Source: Hypomyces perniciosus (Eukaryota > Ascomycota > Sordariomycetes > Hypocreales > Hypocreaceae). From it: 64,000 bases of DNA. Both the position numbers and the translations under genes were made by a program. Position 1 is the first letter of the stretch, and the number at the start of each line of letters is the position of its first letter. The stretch spans positions 1,054,001 to 1,118,000 of the forward strand of contig SPDT01000004.1 in the NCBI GenBank assembly GCA_008477525.1, written 5' to 3'. Positions 59,093 to 64,000 of this stretch are shown here, piece by piece. The notes under the pieces are model-generated. The model made no database searches and was not told the DNA's origin. It worked only from the letters and a program-made list of their open reading frames with translations.

Positions 59093-60827
59093 TCATTTCG
59101 AATCCTCCTTCTTCTCGCGATAGGGAAGCATCACTCCCATTGCCTCCTTGATATGTTCCGAATCCGGGTTCATTATAGCTTCATAGGCTGCCTCCTTCTT
59201 ACTCTTCTTGCCGAGCTCCCACGTCTTGTCGCGCTCATCTAGTTCGCTCTCAGCCGAACTGAGACTGCTCGAGCTGCGATTCATAACCACGTGCATGATC
59301 CGACCCTCCGTTTTCTTAATGTTCCGCTGTTCCTCCTTGAGTCTCTGCAATTCCTCGTCTTCAACGTTCATGGCAACGATGCCGAGGCCGGGAAAGTTCT
59401 TCTGCAGGAATTTCTTGAGGTCGGGAAGGATAGACTTGTCAGGGCGATATGTGCCGGACTCATTGTCGATGTAGAGCTGGTAGTACGCTGGGTTGTGAGG
59501 TGGAGAATGTGTGGGCGGGCCACCGGGAACAAACTCAGCGGAATGAGTCCTCTGATCTGGGTTTGGACTCTCAGACGACGTAGGATGTTCAGTCCGTCGA
59601 ATGAAGAACTCGCCCGAGCAAGCAATGTATATCTCTGCATCTGCGTGCATGGTGTGCTTGCTGAGCAAATCAATGCCAAACTCTTTGCCTGTCTCGGTGA
59701 ATCGGAGCAGTCCGTCTAGGGTCAGGACGTAAGTGAATATGCGGCCTCCGTCGTCGAAATGCGCCATCTTGAGGAATTGCAGAGTCGCCTGCTCAGAACA
59801 AGGTTCAAAATTTCCATACTCGGTGGAGCTGTCAAAGTTGTAGACTCGGTGGTGCTGCTTATGCAGGGCCTTGTTCAGGATTTTGCCGCGAATGCCAGTG
59901 GATGAAAAAAGTGAGCCGATGACAGGTCTGAACTCGACGTATCGGTGGTAAAGTATCGATGGAACAGGACCTTGAAGCTGAAGCTCACTGGCTTGGAAGC
60001 TATGAAAGACGAGTTAATGAAGGTATCGCATGGGGAGTGGTATCTGTACATGAGACTTACTCGTATTTCTGTATCTTGGGTTTATCGCCGTCATGGCTCC
60101 TCTCATCGTCGCTCTCATCCGCATTCACTTTTGTACCCACGAGACGGCCAATCATCGGACTGTTGTGCTTGATCCATGTCGTGGGACCCAGGGTGCACAT
60201 CTGAGCAAACGGAGGATCTGACTTGCCAAGCACTTGCATGCTGATGCGCAGTCGGGGAGTCATGTCTCCATGTTGGGTGATTACGCTTGTCAGACCCTTG
60301 AGAAGGAATGCTCGTTTACTCATGACGCGCTTCTTGGCTTCAAACTCCTTTCCCGGAGGAGGGATGCCCTCCCAGGTTTCAGAGACTTCGGCGACCTTGA
60401 CGGTGACATTGCCGAGCCTGTCGTCCTTGTTCGTGGCATCCTCATCATACATTCGGCATTTGAGGGTGAAGCCACCAGGGGGCACATTTGAGACGATCCA
60501 TTCTTCATCCCACGTTGGCTCAGTCGTTCGGTGAATGGTCCTCGTTCTATGGACTAGATCCGGGTCTTCCTTGTGTCTCTTCGGATTGGTTCCCTTGAGC
60601 GTCGCAAGGACGAACGGGTCTGAGGAGCCCGTGTGAAAGTCGGCAACTGGAAGATTCGATGCAGAGTGGAAGATGAAGCGCACTGTGTATCCCTGGGGAG
60701 CATCTGGAAGAGGCGTGGTGTCGAATCCTCCCGGGGGACCCTTGTGCTCCTCTTCATGGTGTTCCTGCACAAGGTCGTTTGACTCTAACGAAGTCTCATC
60801 CTCGTGAGTAGTGACTGTATCAGCCAT
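59093..60827 (-). CDS. C2-domain protein
   Basis: Spliced model on the minus strand: exons 60827-60061 and 59999-59093, 1,674 nt, 557 residues. The intron is 61 nt (GTAAGT...CATAG). A C2 domain lies at residues ~45-185: YTVRFIFHSASNLPVADF, then SSDPFVLATLKG, TEPTWDEEW and CRMYDEDATNKDDRLGNVTV. Asp residues at the usual loop positions suggest calcium and phospholipid binding. The second half (from ~256) has readable FRPVIGSLFSSTGIRGKIL and an HHRVYNFDSSTEYG block and is rich in charged residues, without a catalytic motif I recognise. The C-terminus is Lys/Glu-rich. No signal peptide; a peripheral membrane or cytosolic role is an inference. The family is known in fungi but poorly characterised. 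Confidence 0.85.
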
Positions 60828-61582
60828 TCGTGCGATTAGAAAAAAGGAATGTTTTGGGCTATGTTGACAAGACCATGAGTTTCCGTGGTCTCCGGGATGC
60901 GCTGAACAATGACGTTATGAGGGGTCTTTCGTCGTGTTTATGTACCGACTGCCGACCAACAATCAATAGCGCAGGGCCTCCCAAAGATGCCTATCCAGAT
61001 CCGATCCCTTTTACGAGATCAAAACAACTGACTCGAAACTCTCTATACGATGAAAATACGCATTCCACTTTAGAGCGCACTCCGGGGGAAAATCCGAAAA
61101 AATGCCTTGTGAAAAGCCTCACCACCGTATGGTCGTGTCTGGGGAATAAAAGGTCTAGATCTTCCTGAAATGGACATGCACCCTCCCTTGCATCTCATGT
61201 CAAGCGCGTGATTCTTGGTTTTTTTCTTTCTTTCAGGGTTGTCCATGGCCACCATCGAGTTACGTCACATTACATAGCCACGTTCTACGAGATGCAAAAG
61301 AACTCGGCGTGGAAGCGCATCTAGGGGACTCTATTGGATCAGATAATTGTGGCTATTTTACTTCGTACACTGCCAAGAGTTTTCGGGAGGCGAGCCGTGG
61401 CGCTTCGACGCCTTTGACGGAAGCCGCCGATCAATCTTCTATCTAGGTTGCTAGGTATGTTTCTTTATTTGGAGTTGGTTGCTCTTTTAATTGATTGTGA
61501 AATGCCGCTATCGCCGAGACATGCAATATCCGCCATTTTCTCGTATTCGCTTAGACGTGAGAGGTATTCCGCAGTCCTACTA
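60828..61582. other. Intergenic region upstream of the C2 gene
   Basis: No supported gene. Small open frames (for example 60,830-61,168) have no domain or splice support. It probably contains the promoter of the minus-strand C2 gene. Confidence 0.5.
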
Positions 61583-62059
61583 CGAAGGTTGGGGACGAAA
61601 GACCTGGGTCACTTTGCAACTGGCGGCACCCCTGCCACACAGTATAAGAGTTGATCTACTCCCTTACCTACCAAAGTCAACTAAGCCTGCTATAACCCAC
61701 TAGAACAAGGCATATTCCCCTATAAAGCTCGCTGTAGCTCTATCCCTTAGCAGACATTTAAATCCTTAAGGCTCAGGCTTATTATTCTCTTTCTAATCGC
61801 TATCGCCGCCACCATCGCTGCCGCTATTACTATTTACTGTTATTAGTATAGGTATCTTTCTCAGTAATTATAGTTGGCTTTATTTTTGAGGACAGTATTC
61901 TTAATTTGTGTTAAAAGTTATTGTTTTATGAAGTATTACTGATAGAGATTTAGTATTGTATTGTAAGGAAAATACTGTATAGAAGCTAGCAAGTTAATAC
62001 TGTAGAGCAGGGGTGCTGCCAGTTGTGAACTGACCCAGGTCTTTCGTCCCCAACCTTCG
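61583..62059. mobile_element. Non-autonomous MITE-like element with TA target duplication
   Basis: Terminal inverted repeats of about 70 bp begin CGAAGGTTGGGGACGAAAG at 61,583 and its complement ends at 62,059. They share GACCTGGGTCA, CAACTGGC, GCACCCCTGC and CAGTAT blocks with small differences. Each end abuts TA (61,581-61,582 and 62,060-62,061), typical of Tc1/mariner-type insertion. The 330-bp interior is AT-rich with no coding frame. RIP is not evident. Confidence 0.82.
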
Positions 62060-62061
62060 TA

Positions 62062-62803
62062 CTCCGTACTCGTACCTTACTTTTCGTGTTGCGGTATGGG
62101 GTACTTCGTAGTATCGTTTGAAATAGACCGTATTGTCTTCGTTGGTTAGCAGCTTGCAACAGCTTCTAGATGAATTAGACAGAGACTCGCTAGACTCTTT
62201 GGGCACCGTGCACTCGGCTCTTCCATTCATAGGCATGGACTAATCGCTTCTCCCTCATTGAACAATTCTTGGTTCTCAAGTCTGTCCCTAATAGTACTTG
62301 ATTTGCGCCAGGGAGGCTGTGTTGCCCCGAGATACGATGTACACGTTGCAGTGGCCGCTTGGCCTCATTCACACCTCACTCACGTTCACACGAAATGGCA
62401 TCGCAACCACACCATATTAATTTCTGGAAAACGAGCCTTCATTTGTCCAGGTTGATGCACACCGGCGATGCTGCACTCATTCGCTCACAATATTGACACA
62501 GCCTTGTTGGGGCTTAGCCTTTCGGCCCGCAGTCATTCATTCACTGAAGGCATGTCCGAATCCGTGTCCATTCAAGCTAATTTATCGGTGTCTTGTTATA
62601 CTCCGTACAATTCCAAAGATCACATCATGCTATGTCTTGTTCATACATTTGGCAGAGTCCAATACTTCATCAATCCGTGTCCGGCATGACGTATCCACAA
62701 CAAACAAAATCATAACCCTGCATCCAAGCAAGTTTGGGAAAATCACTAGCAAGTTCCTTTCATGAATATTCGTTCGATCGGGGTTCGCAGCTGAAAGATC
62801 AGC
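62062..62803. other. Intergenic region, no gene seen
   Basis: Ordinary composition. Short open frames on both strands (for example 62,468-62,689) show no domain. It is the likely 3' region of the minus-strand gene that follows. Confidence 0.5.
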
Positions 62804-63913
62804 TCATCTCTTCATGGGTCGCAGTGGTGTTGCTGGTGGTCGCCTCCACTTCATTCTTCGCACGGGTGTAACTGGAGCCTGACTGGTCGTTCCAGTGGAA
62901 TTGTCGCTTGCCGTGTCAGATTCAGCAGCTTGCTTCTTCATCAGGTGCTCTGTATTGTCATCTTCCAATCGTCGCTTGGATGTGCTGCTAGGGGCTGGCG
63001 AGTTACTCGTAATCGGCGAGCCCAATCCCGCTGGAGAGCTACAGCCCGATGGCAAGGGCTTCAGCCAGTCAGGATCGGTCTTCTTACGCCCATGAGATGG
63101 TGAAAAAAGGCCGTCCGAGTTGTCGACAGATGGTGAGCAGGCTATGAGAGAAGTCTGGGAGTGGCTTGGAAGCAATGCCCCAACCCCGTCAGCTGGCTTC
63201 GCTGTGGACACCATTTCATCCACAAGGCCAAGCCAATCGGACTTGACGACTGTGCTACTAACTATGTCTGAGATAGGATCAAGTTTCTGAGGACCTCCTG
63301 GTGACAGAGGGAACTCTGTCTTGGAGATTTGGCGCTTTGGTCCCATCGGAACAAGGCTCTCCCGCGCAGCCTTTTTCTCGCCCTCGGTCAATTGCCAACC
63401 TCTCTCCTCCATGAGAGGGTCTGTGAAAGGGTTCTGAGCTTCAAAACGCTTGAGCAGTCTATGAAGAGCTGCGATCAGGAGGGTCTTCACACCCTTGTCA
63501 GATTTACTTTCCTGGCGCAGATGCCAACGCTGCCGGGCTTTCAGAAGTGCAAAGGTTACGTCTTTTGCAACGTCGGGAGTCATATCGATTTGACGCCACT
63601 TGGATGTGCTGGTGGCGACAGCCTCCCAGTACTTCTTGACGCCCTGTTGCTTCAGAAGGTGCCACCACTTATTGCACTCGAGGAAGAGCTGCACAATGTG
63701 CTTCATGCCTTTGCTGACTGCGTCGTGTCCTTCGTAGGGGCACAAGATCGCGAGGAATTTCTCGTCGGCATTGTCATCGGACAGGATGGCATCTCCGTCT
63801 GGGAAGAAATAGAGGCCTTCCGTCTTGTTGCGAAGCTCGTGCAGAAGAAATGCTCGCATCGAGTCCAAATTGAGGTTTTGGCGGTCCCGCTCCCCAATCA
63901 TGTAGGTAGCCAT
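62804..63913 (-). CDS. Protein of unknown function, possibly nuclear
   Basis: 369 residues from the ATG at 63,913. Residues ~1-165 look like a folded, mostly helical domain (FLLHELRNKTEGLYFF, then FLECNKWWHLLKQQGVKKYW and TLLIAALHRLLKRF). The rest is Ser/Pro-rich and probably disordered, with basic clusters (STSKRRL, MKKQ, and the C-terminal VRRMKWRRPP) that resemble nuclear-localisation signals. I recognise no family. The sequence just upstream of the ATG on the minus strand reads TTCATCTCAGG, so the ATG could be in an internal exon and more 5' exons may lie beyond the window. Confidence 0.7.
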   Translation of the reverse strand: MATYMIGERDRQNLNLDSMRAFLLHELRNKTEGLYFFPDGDAILSDDNADEKFLAILCPYEGHDAVSKGMKHIVQLFLECNKWWHLLKQQGVKKYWEAVATSTSKWRQIDMTPDVAKDVTFALLKARQRWHLRQESKSDKGVKTLLIAALHRLLKRFEAQNPFTDPLMEERGWQLTEGEKKAARESLVPMGPKRQISKTEFPLSPGGPQKLDPISDIVSSTVVKSDWLGLVDEMVSTAKPADGVGALLPSHSQTSLIACSPSVDNSDGLFSPSHGRKKTDPDWLKPLPSGCSSPAGLGSPITSNSPAPSSTSKRRLEDDNTEHLMKKQAAESDTASDNSTGTTSQAPVTPVRRMKWRRPPATPLRPMKR

Positions 63914-64000
63914 CCTGAGATGAAGAACTCAGCGAGGGCGGCTCCTGCTATGATATCTGGCAAGTTAGAAATCTACGATCACATACTTTCTAAAGATATA

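Noticed and set aside
1..64000. CRISPR arrays, bacterial operons or riboswitches
   Set aside because: The window is eukaryotic (introns, RIP, fungal tRNA intron); the only short tandem array is the 25-bp repeat inside an integrase remnant.

Overview
The window comes from a filamentous ascomycete (Pezizomycotina). Genes carry short 50-75 nt introns with GT...AG ends and CTAAC/TACTAAC-type branch sites, there is an intron-bearing tRNA-Pro, and about 50 kb consists of LTR retrotransposons mutated by repeat-induced point mutation (RIP: C-to-T and G-to-A, with CAG/CAA and TGG codons turned into stops and TpA in excess). I cannot name the genus from sequence alone.

Positions 1-28,345 are a 'Russian doll'. 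The outermost element is a minus-strand Gypsy copy (family E, here E') whose 5' LTR is 27,959-28,345 and whose far end lies beyond the left edge. It is split by a 12.1-kb Gypsy element (A1, 1-12,110) and by a 13-kb Gypsy element (B, 14,075-27,150). B itself holds a solo LTR of its own family, a 416-bp TRIM, a 580-bp solo LTR of family X, and another Gypsy element (D, 19,340-25,752), which in turn carries an X LTR. Target-site duplications (TSDs) support most of these junctions.

Positions 28,346-31,967 form a mostly un-RIPed island. It contains a 75-nt antisense fragment of large-subunit rRNA covering the sarcin-ricin loop and, after splicing, an apparently intact six-exon gene for a 289-residue seven-transmembrane fungal rhodopsin-domain protein. 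The next repeat block starts with degraded host sequence F (about 31,380 on), interrupted by a second family-E element on the plus strand (31,968-39,670) and a second A element (A2, 39,810-51,826), followed by two X LTRs and a truncated element end with its LTR (53,335-53,523).

From about 53.9 kb onward the sequence is ordinary gene space: an atypical-SDR NAD(P)-binding protein (+), a cAMP-receptor-like GPCR (-) with an in-frame TAG near its tail, tRNA-Pro(CGG), a hotdog thioesterase (+), a C2-domain protein (-), a 477-bp MITE with TA target duplications, and a protein of unknown function (-) at the right edge. Nothing links these genes into one pathway; they look like independent housekeeping or signalling genes beside a repeat island.
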